DNA of 64,000 nt from Cyclobacterium roseum (GTDB lineage: Bacteria; Bacteroidota; Bacteroidia; Cytophagales; Cyclobacteriaceae). This document shows positions 1 to 7,874 of this stretch, piece after piece. The stretch's first letter is position 1. Each line of letters opens with the position of its first letter. The stretch lies in contig NZ_WNKF01000003.1 in NCBI RefSeq assembly GCF_010119225.1, positions 186,001-250,000 on the forward strand, read 5' to 3'. Below the pieces are notes generated by a model, which saw only the letters and a list, made by a program, of their open reading frames with translations, was not told the origin of the DNA and ran no database searches. Both the position numbers and the translations under genes were made by a program.

Positions 1-407
1 TCAGCCCCAAAATGATGCAGATGGCGGGTGGTTTTTTGAATTCCAACAGCGTAGAGGGCGATGAAGATGCAGACGACATGCTAACCCTAATCTCCAAAGT
101 AAAGGGAATTCGGATTTTGTCCGGCGAGCAGGTCAATGGGCTAAACATGTTTGAAGAGGCCATCGGTCTCCTTAACCGCAACCAATACGAAGAGCTGATG
201 GACATCAAAGACAAAGGCAGTTCTCTGAAATTTATGGTACGGGAAGAAAGTGACCGGATAAAAGAGCTGCTGATGGTTTCGGGGACGAAGGAAGAATTTA
301 CCCTCATGAGCATGCTGGGGGATTTTACCTACAAAGACCTGAACATGCTATCTGAAAAAACCAACCTGCCGGGTATGAAGGAATACGGGCAGGGCAATAA
401 AGAATAA
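1..407 (+). CDS. DUF4252 domain protein, 5' end cut by window edge
   Basis: The frame is open from the first bases of the window, before the first ATG at 12, so the true start and any signal peptide lie outside. The visible part (about 130 residues) resembles the DUF4252 family: a region of alternating strands with a KGIRIL segment, then a central NxNxYEELMDIKDKG-like stretch. DUF4252 proteins are small exported Bacteroidota proteins of unknown function, often found in tandem near an extracytoplasmic sigma factor gene; such a gene may lie upstream but cannot be seen. The next gene, 45 bases downstream, is a second DUF4252 member, so the two are probably cotranscribed. Family assignment is moderately sure; no function can be stated. 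Confidence 0.7.
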   Translation, partial: SPKMMQMAGGFLNSNSVEGDEDADDMLTLISKVKGIRILSGEQVNGLNMFEEAIGLLNRNQYEELMDIKDKGSSLKFMVREESDRIKELLMVSGTKEEFTLMSMLGDFTYKDLNMLSEKTNLPGMKEYGQGNKE

Positions 408-452
408 GTTTTAAAAGATCAACGTATTGACTATCCATTTAACGACACAATT

Positions 453-941
453 ATGAAAAATGCACTAAACCTTGTTTTCCTTTCCCTGTTCTTTTGCCTA
501 CCGCTAAGCCTCTTTGGACAGAGCAAAAGCGTGGACCGGCTTTACAATCAATACAAAGGCGAAGAATCTTTTTTCCACCTGGATCTGGCGGGTAATTTCC
601 TGGATTTTGCCAAGGGTTGGGACATCGATATCGAAGAAGCAAACCTGTCTGCCATCACGGAGAGCATCGAACGGGTCAAGCTTTTCAAGCTGCCGGTGAG
701 TGGTAACCAGGCACGAGCCGATTTTAGAAAGCTGGCGCAGGGACTTGAGCGGGAAAACTACGAACTAATGATGGAGGCGGAAGAAAAAGACAGCGGCGTA
801 TCTATTTATGCCCTGGGTCAGCGCAGCATGAAGGGTCTGGTGCTGCTGATCCGTTCCAATGAGGATGCCGAGTACCTGGTGATAGAGTTGGAAGGACAGT
901 TCGACCAAAAGGCGCTGGCCAAAGTGGGGAAGGGTATTTGA
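453..941 (+). CDS. DUF4252 domain-containing exported protein
   Basis: A protein of 162 residues with a clear signal peptide (residues 1-22: positively charged start, hydrophobic core, cleavage near LFGQ). The mature part keeps the DUF4252 pattern: a short acidic helix, the VKLFKLP strand around residue 75, the helix ENYELMMEAEEKDSG, and a C-terminal half ending in strands that mention no catalytic residues. The gene follows another DUF4252 gene by 45 bases and is closed by an A/T-rich hairpin at 1003-1024, so these two look like the end of one operon. The function of the family is unknown; a periplasmic or envelope location is inferred from the signal peptide. Confidence 0.75.
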   Translation: MKNALNLVFLSLFFCLPLSLFGQSKSVDRLYNQYKGEESFFHLDLAGNFLDFAKGWDIDIEEANLSAITESIERVKLFKLPVSGNQARADFRKLAQGLERENYELMMEAEEKDSGVSIYALGQRSMKGLVLLIRSNEDAEYLVIELEGQFDQKALAKVGKGI

Positions 942-1002
942 TTTTTTTTCCACTGATCCTTGGGGTATTCTGAGATCAGTCTTTATCTAAAGCACGGATG
1001 TT

Positions 1003-1024
1003 AAAAACCTTTTTAGGTTTTTTT
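1003..1024 (+). terminator. Rho-independent terminator after DUF4252 pair
   Basis: An 8-base stem (AAAAACCT / AGGTTTTT) with a TTTT loop runs straight into more T residues. A second inverted repeat (ACTGATC at 952-958, GATCAGT at 974-980) precedes it. Together they would end the DUF4252 transcript. The stem is A/T rich, so the strength is uncertain. Confidence 0.55.
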
Positions 1025-1143
1025 GAAGCCCTAAGATTTAATAGATTCCGTTACCATCAAATGGATTAATATAAAGAGGGTTTCACTCTTTATCCCTGTT
1101 TTTGCCACAGTTATGATAAAAAGGCCATTTTAATAATAATTTT

Positions 1144-1151
1144 TATCTTTG
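1144..1151 (+). promoter_or_regulatory. Candidate -7 box for DUF4160/DUF2442 pair
   Basis: TATCTTTG fits the Bacteroidota -7 consensus TAnnTTTG. It ends 7 bases before the ATG at 1159, so transcription would begin at or next to the start codon. No good TTTG -33 box is at the expected distance, so this is tentative. Confidence 0.35.
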
Positions 1152-1158
1152 AATAAAA

Positions 1159-1419
1159 ATGCCTGAAATCTCAAGATTCTATGGAATTGTCATTCGGATG
1201 TACTATCAAGACCACAATCCTCCACATTTCCATGCTGAATACCAAGGAATGAAAGCAGAATATGATATTATCACGTTAAAGATTTTGGCAGGTAAGCTTC
1301 CCAAAAGAGCTCATTCAATGGTGTTGGAATGGTCTTCTAAACATAGAGATGAATTGATGAACAATTGGGAAAAAGCCATTGTTCCTGTAGCACTGGATAA
1401 AATCAAACCTCTGGATTAA
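1159..1419 (+). CDS. DUF4160 domain-containing protein
   Basis: An 86-residue protein that matches DUF4160 over its whole length: the MPEISRFYGIVIRMYYQDH start, followed by the signature NPPHFHAEY with its paired histidines, then a helical half with WSSKHRDELMNNW. DUF4160 genes are small, widespread in bacteria and very often sit directly before a DUF2442 gene, as here (7-base gap to 1427). The pair is frequently suspected to be a toxin-antitoxin-like or mobile-element-associated module, but no biochemical role is settled. A TAnnTTTG-type box (TATCTTTG, 1144-1151) lies just 8 bases before the ATG, which would give a very short leader if it is the real promoter. Base composition is more A/T rich than in the neighbouring lipoprotein genes, consistent with an acquired module. 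Confidence 0.85.
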   Translation: MPEISRFYGIVIRMYYQDHNPPHFHAEYQGMKAEYDIITLKILAGKLPKRAHSMVLEWSSKHRDELMNNWEKAIVPVALDKIKPLD

Positions 1420-1426
1420 CGCTGGT

Positions 1427-1681
1427 ATGAACGAAGTAATAGAAATAAAAATATTGGAAGATTACCGGATTTGGATGAAATTCAATGATGGGGAGCAGAA
1501 AACCATAAATTTCCGTTCCTACATTGGAAAAGGATTCACAGCAGAATTGCTTGATTGTAATAATTTTAAACAGGCGTTTATAGAATCCGGCGGCGGGATT
1601 GCATGGCCAAATGGTTATGATTTTTGCCCAAATTATTTAAAAGAATTAGCTGGTGAAAAAGAGCACGCTAAAAATAATTAA
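1427..1681 (+). CDS. DUF2442 domain-containing protein
   Basis: An 84-residue protein of the DUF2442 family. Visible family features are the N-terminal strand pair (ILEDYRIWMKFNDGEQ), the central FRSYIGKGFTAELLD segment, and the characteristic GGGIAWPNGYDFCPNYL near residues 55-70. Members are small and are usually encoded beside DUF4160; here the gap is 7 bases, so the two genes are cotranscribed. The function is unknown; a DNA-binding or antitoxin-like role has been suggested for relatives but nothing in this sequence proves it. The C-terminus (GEKEHAKNN) is short and hydrophilic. Confidence 0.85.
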   Translation: MNEVIEIKILEDYRIWMKFNDGEQKTINFRSYIGKGFTAELLDCNNFKQAFIESGGGIAWPNGYDFCPNYLKELAGEKEHAKNN

Positions 1682-1754
1682 AATTGATGATATGCCATTT
1701 TTTGCCCACTCAGGGAAGGACAGGGTTGTAAAATCCTAATGCCGATGCCTATAA

Positions 1755-1781
1755 CCGTTGAGGTCTTCGAGACCTCGACGG
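1755..1781. repeat. Short palindrome in intergenic region
   Basis: CCGTTGAGGTC faces GACCTCGACGG around a short loop, with one mismatch in the stem. No T-run follows, so it does not look like a terminator. It resembles the small dispersed palindromes elsewhere in the accessory part of the window. The rest of 1682-1899 shows no gene. Confidence 0.45.
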
Positions 1782-1899
1782 ATTCATTTCGTACTATCTC
1801 TGGCAATGACGCCATGTGACAGGATATTTATTGTCGACGAGGAATTTTTAAGCCCGCCATTTTTTTCGTATTTTTTCTATTTCAATCATCTTACGGCTC

Positions 1900-3054
1900 A
1901 TGAAGCAATTGTTGTTCTCCTTGGTTTTTCTGTTTTTGGCAGCTTGCGGATCCGACAATTCCTCCGGTGAGAACGGTCGAGCGCCGGATTTGAATGTTAC
2001 ATTGGACACGGTTCAGATTGATGCCAGGGGAGAAATCCTGTTTCTGAATACCGGTTTGCGTTCCGCAGTCCTCACGGAGGACAATCGCTACCTGTACAAC
2101 CTGAATCGCCAGGCCTATACCATCGAAAAAATCGATTTAACTACCTTGGCACTGGAAGCCTTGCTTCCGTTTGAAAAAGAAGGGCCGGATGGCATTGGGG
2201 GATATTCCATGGGAATAAGGCTGGTAGATGGGGATCGGTTTTTGATGTCCGGTTACGGCAATCATGCCCTGTTTGACAGCAGCGGCAAAAAACTGGCCGA
2301 TGTAGGCCCGGAAACAGTCCCTGCCTTCGCCTCGGAAACGGAAGAAGGAAACGTGCTGTTCCCGTTGCGATTGCCGGAGACCAGGTCGGCCTATGCTGGC
2401 GTGTACATCATTCCGGGAGAGCGGGAACCGCAGCTAATGTTCTGGGATACGGAAGAACAAACGTATCGGAAAGTAAGGAACCACTTGCTGGAGAAGTCCA
2501 TGCAGTACCAGACGGACTTTGACGATGGGTCCACGGCTTTATTTATCAGTGGCGGAGAATACCTGGAAGTGGTAAATGATAAGGTTTTGCTGGCCCTAAA
2601 CGGAAGTTCAGACCTTTATATACGTGAACCGGGACAAGAGGAATTTTATAAAAAGACCTTCGAAAACGGTTGGATTCCCCGGGAAAAGGAGACCGTCTTT
2701 CCGGAAAAAATAAACGATAGGGGCTTATTCCAAGAACTATATAAGAAAGCGACGGAGGAAATTTCCTATAATAAGCCCATTTGGGATGAAAGTAGAAGGG
2801 TTTATTTCCGGTTTTCCCACAAGCAGGAATACGGCGTTGCAAACACCAGTCCTTCGGATGGTCTTTTTCCCAAACCTTCGGGCGCTAGCGTGTACCTCAC
2901 GATCTACGATGCCGATTTTAATTTGCTGAGAGAGACTGCCGTTCCTGAATTGGACCAGCCACCGGCCTACCACTTCGCCAAAGATGGTAAGATTTGGATC
3001 TTTGAGAATTTGGAGGATGAAATGGGTTTTGTAAGGTTGAGTTTTGATTTGTGA
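1900..3054 (+). CDS. DUF4221 family lipoprotein (paralogue 1 of 5)
   Basis: A 384-residue lipoprotein. The signal peptide ends in the lipobox LAAC with Cys16 as the lipidated residue, so the protein should sit in the outer or inner membrane facing the periplasm or surface. The mature part shows the pattern shared by all five paralogues here: a strand with LDTVQID..GEILFLN near residue 35, a YLYNLN..AYTIEKIDL segment near 65, the PFEKEGPDG turn near 92, and a C-terminal HFAKDGKIWIFEN..DEMGFVRL motif. Repeated four-stranded segments suggest a beta-propeller-like fold; this is inference. The DUF4221 family has no known function. It is a single gene unit, followed by a repeat-rich spacer. The family assignment rests on recognised motifs and on clear similarity to the other four copies. 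Confidence 0.8.
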   Translation: MKQLLFSLVFLFLAACGSDNSSGENGRAPDLNVTLDTVQIDARGEILFLNTGLRSAVLTEDNRYLYNLNRQAYTIEKIDLTTLALEALLPFEKEGPDGIGGYSMGIRLVDGDRFLMSGYGNHALFDSSGKKLADVGPETVPAFASETEEGNVLFPLRLPETRSAYAGVYIIPGEREPQLMFWDTEEQTYRKVRNHLLEKSMQYQTDFDDGSTALFISGGEYLEVVNDKVLLALNGSSDLYIREPGQEEFYKKTFENGWIPREKETVFPEKINDRGLFQELYKKATEEISYNKPIWDESRRVYFRFSHKQEYGVANTSPSDGLFPKPSGASVYLTIYDADFNLLRETAVPELDQPPAYHFAKDGKIWIFENLEDEMGFVRLSFDL

Positions 3055-3090
3055 TTTCGGATTGTTTGTAGGTCGTTTGAACAAATGCTA

Positions 3091-3121
3091 ACCATATAAG
3101 GCATAGAAGGACATATAAGGG
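3091..3121 (+). repeat. CATATAAGG-type repeat unit, single copy
   Basis: The first of five copies of the unit that starts ACCATATAAGG and ends ACATATAAGG. Inside the unit the word CATA(T/G)AAGG occurs three times in tandem. It begins 37 bases after the stop of the first DUF4221 gene. Confidence 0.75.
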
Positions 3122-3210
3122 ATTTTTTAGATCAGGACACTTTTTCACTTTATTCTTTAAACAATAGTTAACGATCGGTTGTCAGAAGAAAACACTACAA
3201 TGACCCCATA

Positions 3211-3287
3211 CCCTTATAATCCCTTATATTACTTATATGGTTTAAAAAAAGGAGAACCATATAAGGCATAGAAGGACATATAAGGGG
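3211..3287. repeat. Inverted-repeat cassette A of CATATAAGG units
   Basis: A reverse copy (3211-3243, beginning CCCTTATAATCCC) and a forward copy (3256-3286) lie head to head around a short A-rich spacer (AAAAAAAGGAG). The arms pair imperfectly over about 31 bases, so single strands could form a long hairpin. Confidence 0.8.
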
Positions 3288-3387
3288 TTTATTTTTTAAT
3301 TCAGGGTTTACTTGCGATTTGCGATCTTTCCCATATCCCGACGGAAGGCATGTATATTTATTGAGTAAAGTAATTCGGGAAACTTCA

Positions 3388-3463
3388 CCCTTATAATCCC
3401 TTATATTACTTGTATGGTTCAAAAAAAGGAGTAACCCTATAAGGCATAGAAGGACATATAAGT
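3388..3463. repeat. Inverted-repeat cassette B, duplicate of cassette A
   Basis: The same arrangement as at 3211-3287: reverse unit 3388-3419, A-rich spacer, forward unit 3434-3462. The spacer AAAAAAAGGAG is conserved, showing that the whole hairpin cassette was copied, not just its arms. Start-to-start distance is 177 bases. A degenerate relative of one arm appears at 8570-8597. Confidence 0.8.
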
Positions 3464-3843
3464 GATTTTTATTGTAATTCTGGGCGTATTTGAGATATAT
3501 CTTCTAGTGGTAAAATTATTCCTTGCCGTGTTTTATTTTTAATCCTAAATCGCTGACCAATTTGGTTTAACGTTTGTTTTTGGGGTAGTTAGCCACAAAC
3601 CAGTCTAGGTATTCCGGCAGTTTACCACCCAGGAAATAGGGTAGGTTCATTAGATAACATGTCATATTTACAGGGTAAATAAATACAAAAAATGTAAGAT
3701 ATACAGGGTAACATGTTACAAAATATGGGATATTTAGAGGCCAAAATTAAATGTGTGGATTATTTACCCTTTTTTTAACACCTATTTATTTTAATTTGCC
3801 CGGAAAATTCTTAATTTTTTAGTCTAAATCAAATCATAAACAC

Positions 3844-4998
3844 ATGAGGCTTTTCGTTATTCTTTTCTTCGCAAGTTTACTTATTGGCTGTGGGAGCGTT
3901 GATCATCGAGAAAAAACCGGTGAGGTACGCCTGGATTTTAGCCTGGATACGGTCATGATAGATCCGGGTCAGGAAATCCTATTCTTAAATTCTGGTTTGA
4001 ATCAAGCCCAATTGAGCCCGGATAGAAAGCACTTGTACAATTTTAATCCTGCCGATTTTTCCATTGAAAAAATCAATCTGGATGAACTCAAGTTTGAAGA
4101 CAAAATCAACTTTTCCAAGGAGGGGCCAAACGGCGTGGGGCAGTATGTTATGGGCTTTTTGTTAGTGGATGAAAATTCCATTTTGTTCAGAAGCTATAAC
4201 CAAGACAATTTCCTGGACTGGGAAGGGAATAAAAAGCGGCAGTTTGACTTTAAGAAAGTGGGAGCGGAGGCTGAACGGATAGCAGATGGGGAACATCTTT
4301 TTATGCCTGTTATCCAACCGGGACAGCCCCAGGTGTTTTTCGGTTTGGTTTCGAATTGGGAGAAAAAATCCACCGCCCTGGCGGTTTTTGATTTGGCCAA
4401 AGATCATGTAAAAAGGATTGATGTACCGCTTTTTGAAAAAACCAGTGCTTTTAAGATCGAATTCAATGATGGTCAAATGGGGTATGTTATGGGGACTTCA
4501 GAATACGTTAAATGCGAAGGCGGGAAGGTGATTTTAGGTGCAGAGGTGTCCAGCGATCTTTATGTGTATGATCCGCTCACAGAGGCCTTAGACCAGAGGG
4601 CTTTTGAAAGCGAACTGACGGCCAATGAAAAAAAAGGCAATCATCCCGGTAAGGTCAGTGACCGGAAAGAAATGGAGGGGATTTACAGGAAAATTCACGA
4701 GGAAATTGGCTTTCAAGCCATCCATTGGGATGAAAAAAACGATTTGTATTACCGTTTTTCCAGTATGGCTGAATTTTCCGATACTGCCGAAACGCCCGAA
4801 AACCGCATGGTCCCATCACCTACAGGTGCGAAGGTATACCTGACTGTTTTTGACAAAGATTTGAATCAAATCGCCGAATCCCGCGTACCTATGTTGACGA
4901 AGAAACCAGCCTATCACTTTGTTAAAGACGGTAAAATCTGGATTTTTGAGAATATGGAGGATGAGATGGGGTTTGTGCGCTTGAATTTTCAATTATGA
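3844..4998 (+). CDS. DUF4221 family lipoprotein (paralogue 2 of 5)
   Basis: A 384-residue lipoprotein with the lipobox LIGC (Cys16). It has the same length as the first copy and the same ordered motifs: FSLDTVMIDPGQEILFLNSG (split over residues 32-52), LYNFNPADFSIEKINLDEL, NFSKEGPNGVG, and the C-terminal HFVKDGKIWIFENMEDE block. Divergence from the first copy is spread over the whole length, with the two ends best kept. No catalytic motif is visible. It stands alone between the repeat-rich spacer upstream and an XRE regulator gene 160 bases downstream. Location in the envelope follows from the signal; the role is unknown. Confidence 0.8.
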   Translation: MRLFVILFFASLLIGCGSVDHREKTGEVRLDFSLDTVMIDPGQEILFLNSGLNQAQLSPDRKHLYNFNPADFSIEKINLDELKFEDKINFSKEGPNGVGQYVMGFLLVDENSILFRSYNQDNFLDWEGNKKRQFDFKKVGAEAERIADGEHLFMPVIQPGQPQVFFGLVSNWEKKSTALAVFDLAKDHVKRIDVPLFEKTSAFKIEFNDGQMGYVMGTSEYVKCEGGKVILGAEVSSDLYVYDPLTEALDQRAFESELTANEKKGNHPGKVSDRKEMEGIYRKIHEEIGFQAIHWDEKNDLYYRFSSMAEFSDTAETPENRMVPSPTGAKVYLTVFDKDLNQIAESRVPMLTKKPAYHFVKDGKIWIFENMEDEMGFVRLNFQL

Positions 4999-5118
4999 TT
5001 TCGGATCTATCCAATCTTAAATCATAAAACCAAGATGGCCATAAATGGCATCGCTTTGACGCATTAAAACACAAATGGCGTAAATATGACGCTATAGGGG
5101 CGTAATCACGTGAATTGG

Positions 5119-5152
5119 AAAAGTATACTTTTGCTCGATAATTAAAAGTATA
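5119..5152 (+). promoter_or_regulatory. Promoter and putative operator of the XRE gene
   Basis: A TAnnTTTG box (TACTTTTG, 5126-5133) is overlapped by the perfect palindrome AAAAGTATACTTTT (5119-5132). The half-site AAAAGTATA recurs at 5144-5152, 25 bases further on and 7 bases before the ATG. This layout is typical of autoregulation by a DNA-binding protein such as the XRE-type product encoded directly downstream. Binding itself is inferred. Confidence 0.5.
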
Positions 5153-5158
5153 GAAAAG

Positions 5159-5758
5159 ATGAAAAATTTAATTCTGGCAAAAAGGGTAAAGGAATTACGT
5201 AATCGCAGGGGACTTTCTCAAGAACTATTAGCAGAAAACTCAGGATTAGGCATCCGAACCATCCAGCGAATTGAAAATGGAGAAACAGAACCACGTGGAG
5301 ATACACTTAGACGATTGGCTAATGCTTTGGATACAAGTCCGGATGAAATAATTGATTGGACAATATCTGAAAACAAAGGTTTTCTTATAGCTTTAAATCT
5401 TTCTTCGCTAGGGTTTATTCTATTTCCGCTTTTAGGAATATTAATTCCATTAATATTATGGATATCCAAAAAGGGAAAAATAAAAGATGTAAATCACCTA
5501 AGTAAGGAAATTCTGAATTTTCAGATATCCTGGACCATTATAGTGATATTAACTTACATCTATTTCATCGGTAGTATGTATTATCGACTTAGTCAAGCTG
5601 GGGATATATCTCCAGCCGTACTGGGAAACCCATTAGTTAAATTTGCTGTACTGGGATTTTTATATTTATACAATTTCGTTTTAATTGTAATTAATACGGT
5701 TAAAATTGAAAATGAGAAGAAGGTGAAATACTTTCCTAAATTAAACATAATTAAATAG
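5159..5758 (+). CDS. XRE-type HTH regulator fused to a membrane domain
   Basis: A 199-residue protein. Residues 5-62 form a canonical XRE helix-turn-helix (VKELRNRRGLSQELLAE, then GIRTIQRIENGETEPR). The rest is membrane protein: hydrophobic segments near 73-101, 118-138 and 155-175, in the DUF4870-like pattern seen in many Bacteroidota regulators of this type. Such proteins probably sense an envelope or lipid signal while tethered to the inner membrane; that role is inferred. The start is supported by the position of the palindrome and -7 box directly upstream. The gene is markedly A/T rich compared with the lipoprotein genes on either side, suggesting separate arrival. Confidence 0.85.
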   Translation: MKNLILAKRVKELRNRRGLSQELLAENSGLGIRTIQRIENGETEPRGDTLRRLANALDTSPDEIIDWTISENKGFLIALNLSSLGFILFPLLGILIPLILWISKKGKIKDVNHLSKEILNFQISWTIIVILTYIYFIGSMYYRLSQAGDISPAVLGNPLVKFAVLGFLYLYNFVLIVINTVKIENEKKVKYFPKLNIIK

Positions 5759-5833
5759 CTGCATATTTAATCAACTCAAACAACCTCCAAGAATCCTCAA
5801 TTTCCAATTATGCAAAAGACTAAAGTATTTTAA

Positions 5834-6979
5834 ATGAAAAATCAATTAATTCTTTTGATGCCTGTATTATTTTTTGGCTATATGCTGTCGTCTTGTGGCT
5901 CCCCATCGGAAAAAGAGATACAGGAATTTAGAATTCATGTGGATACGGTCCAAATTGATCCAGGGGATGAATTGCTTTTTTTGAAACGAGGGCTTGACGT
6001 TTCCGGACTGAGTGTGGATCGCAGATACCTTTACAATTTTGACCTGGAGCAACACCAACTCGAAAAAATCGACCTGGATTGCCTGGTTCTGGACCGGAAA
6101 ATTCCCTTTGAAAAGGAAGGTCCCGACGGACTAAGGGGTATCCATTCCCTCTGGGGCTGGGAGAGAGAAGCTATTTTCTTCAGCACCTGGAATGGGGCAA
6201 AGGTTTTTGACCAAAGTGCTATACTTGACCGTTCCTGGAAGCTGGATCCGAAGGAGTTTTCCGGGGATGTTCTTAGCGACAAGGAATCCCTTATAGGGGT
6301 TCAGGTGGATCCTTCCGGTGAGGGGGAAGCTTATGGTCTTGCAAAAGCTTTTCGAAACGAACTGGCTTCGTTTGTCAGGTTGGATCTGGACCAACATCAA
6401 ATCCACCGCTATTCCTTACCCTTATTAGATAAGTTAGGAACTTATACCGCTTCCTTAAATGATGGGGAGAACTATGCCTATCACGAAGTAGAAACGTACC
6501 TGGAAATAGTAGACAGTGGCGTCTTGTTTGGGGCGGAGACCGGAAGTGAATTTTACCTTTACGATCCGAAAGCCGATACCATCAAGGTGGTTTCCTCCAA
6601 TAGTGAGTGGATGGAGTCGGAAAATATGGCAAAAGGGCGTGATTTTGCTTCTGCAGGTGAGTTTTCCAGGTACTTTCAGCAATTCATGGAAGGACCTCAT
6701 TATTTATTGCCTGTTTACGATGGGCAGAACAAGCGGTATTGGCGGTTATTTTACGAGAATTATTATGAAAGCGAAATAACGGAAGGACTTTTTCCCCAAC
6801 CTGCCGGAGCCAATGTTTACCTGGCTTTGTACGATGAGGAGTTGAACCTGATCCAGGAGGCCGAGCTTCCCTTTTTAACCGAGAAACCTTTACGGCATTT
6901 TATCAAGGATGGGATGCTTTGGGTCTTCGTCAACCTGGAGGATGAGATGGGATTTGTGCGCATGTCGATTGATTTATGA
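5834..6979 (+). CDS. DUF4221 family lipoprotein (paralogue 3 of 5)
   Basis: A 381-residue lipoprotein with lipobox LSSC (Cys21). It has the family blocks in order: HVDTVQIDPGDELLFLKRG, RRYLYNFDLEQHQLEKIDL (residues about 60-78), PFEKEGPDGLRG, and a C-terminal HFIKDGMLWVFVNLEDE. It is the most divergent copy in the centre, where residues 130-300 share little with copies 1 and 2. It starts 75 bases after the XRE gene and ends 61 bases before the vapB-like gene. No known catalytic motif is present, and the role is unknown. Confidence 0.8.
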   Translation: MKNQLILLMPVLFFGYMLSSCGSPSEKEIQEFRIHVDTVQIDPGDELLFLKRGLDVSGLSVDRRYLYNFDLEQHQLEKIDLDCLVLDRKIPFEKEGPDGLRGIHSLWGWEREAIFFSTWNGAKVFDQSAILDRSWKLDPKEFSGDVLSDKESLIGVQVDPSGEGEAYGLAKAFRNELASFVRLDLDQHQIHRYSLPLLDKLGTYTASLNDGENYAYHEVETYLEIVDSGVLFGAETGSEFYLYDPKADTIKVVSSNSEWMESENMAKGRDFASAGEFSRYFQQFMEGPHYLLPVYDGQNKRYWRLFYENYYESEITEGLFPQPAGANVYLALYDEELNLIQEAELPFLTEKPLRHFIKDGMLWVFVNLEDEMGFVRMSIDL

Positions 6980-7040
6980 TTTCAGGAAAAGGATAGGAAT
7001 GTGTAAAAAACTTATTATATTGGTGTATAATTAAAATAGG

Positions 7041-7232
7041 ATGAGAACCAATATAGAGATCGATGATAAGTTGATGGATGAAATCCTGAACAAAACCTCC
7101 TTGAAAACCAAAAGAGAAATCGTTCATGCAGCACTAAAAGACTTTCTTCAAAAATTGAAGCGGGAGGAACTGGCAGGTATGGCCGGTAAAATTGATTGGG
7201 TGGAAAATTTGGAACGAATGAGAACGGATTAA
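7041..7232 (+). CDS. vapB: VapB-family antitoxin
   Basis: A 63-residue protein matching the VapB antitoxin type. It begins MRTNIEIDDKLMDEIL, a ribbon-helix-helix strand and helix, followed by KTKREIVHAALKDFLQKL (second helix) and a short C-terminal tail (WVENLERMR) that would wrap around the toxin. The toxin gene begins 3 bases after its stop, the standard order for VapBC. An A/T-rich imperfect inverted repeat (TTATTATA near 7012, TATAATTA near 7026) lies just before the ATG and could be the autoregulatory operator. Antitoxin function is inferred from family and context. Confidence 0.9.
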   Translation: MRTNIEIDDKLMDEILNKTSLKTKREIVHAALKDFLQKLKREELAGMAGKIDWVENLERMRTD

Positions 7233-7235
7233 AAA

Positions 7236-7631
7236 ATGGTTCTTTTGATTGATACCAGCATCTGGATAGAATTTTTCAGGGGAGAGGATGAAAAACTGGT
7301 TCGGATAGTCCGGAAACATATTCTCAGCAATGAGGTTTGTATTTGCCCTCCGATACTTCAGGAAATTCTACAAGGAGTAAGAGATCTTGAAACATTTGAA
7401 ATGCTCTCAGAACAATTGATGAGCATCCGATTTTTAGAAGCTGACCCTAAAATGATGGCCATAAATGCTGCTAAATTATACTTTAACTTAAGAAAAAAGG
7501 GTGTCACCGTCCGCAAAAGCATGGACTGCCTAATTGCATCCTACGCATTGGCATTTGATGTTGCTTTCTATCATGCAGATAGAGACTTTGACCATATCTC
7601 AAGGCATTTTCCAATCAAACTTTTTACGTAG
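7236..7631 (+). CDS. vapC: VapC-type PIN-domain toxin ribonuclease
   Basis: A 131-residue PIN-domain protein. The acidic metal-binding residues are visible: Asp6 in LIDTSIWIEFFRG, a glutamate in PILQEILQGV (about residue 43), Asp94 region in MDCLIASYAL, and the final HADRDFDHIS. PIN toxins of this type cut tRNA or rRNA and block translation until bound by VapB. The length is normal, so the toxin seems intact. It forms a two-gene operon with the antitoxin upstream and is the first of several toxin-antitoxin-like modules between 7.0 and 12.6 kb. Confidence 0.92.
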   Translation: MVLLIDTSIWIEFFRGEDEKLVRIVRKHILSNEVCICPPILQEILQGVRDLETFEMLSEQLMSIRFLEADPKMMAINAAKLYFNLRKKGVTVRKSMDCLIASYALAFDVAFYHADRDFDHISRHFPIKLFT

Positions 7632-7874
7632 AATTACTACCGGTTTTACGGTAATCTCACCATTATTTCGAAAGGGTAAGTGTCTATGTCTAATTAGTGT
7701 TTTGTGGACCAGGTTGGTGGATCAATCTTACATGTACATGCACTACCTTCCAATCCCAAATCCGCAATCATCAACCTTTGAGGTTTTTTTGGTAAGTTTA
7801 TATTTATGTCTCTTCTGTTTTAAATCGGACTGAAGTTTGCTACAAGTAAGATTAGCCTTCAAATTGATAAATTA

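Larger units (their letters stand above)
3055..3843. other. Gene-free spacer with inverted repeats
   Basis: This 789-base stretch has no believable gene. Its first 400 bases hold five copies of a roughly 31-base unit built from CATATAAGG-like words, two pairs of which are arranged head to head (described separately). The second half is A/T rich. It contains two TACAGGGTAA words and the perfect palindrome GTAACATGTTAC (3708-3719), about 125 bases before the next lipoprotein gene. Open frames here on the minus strand are made of repeat sequence. Confidence 0.7.

Noticed and set aside
1758-1970. A 70-codon frame before the first DUF4221 gene
   Set aside because: It overlaps the lipoprotein gene's signal peptide in another frame and begins in a palindrome. 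The lipoprotein has far better support.
3195-3422. A 75-codon open frame on the minus strand
   Set aside because: It consists of the CATATAAGG-type hairpin repeats translated through; the peptide repeats itself (ISNIRDYKG twice), which shows that it is repeat DNA and not a gene.
3091-3463. Possible CRISPR array
   Set aside because: The units alternate in orientation, spacing is irregular and spacers include another conserved A-rich word, so this is not a regular repeat-spacer array. No cas gene is present.
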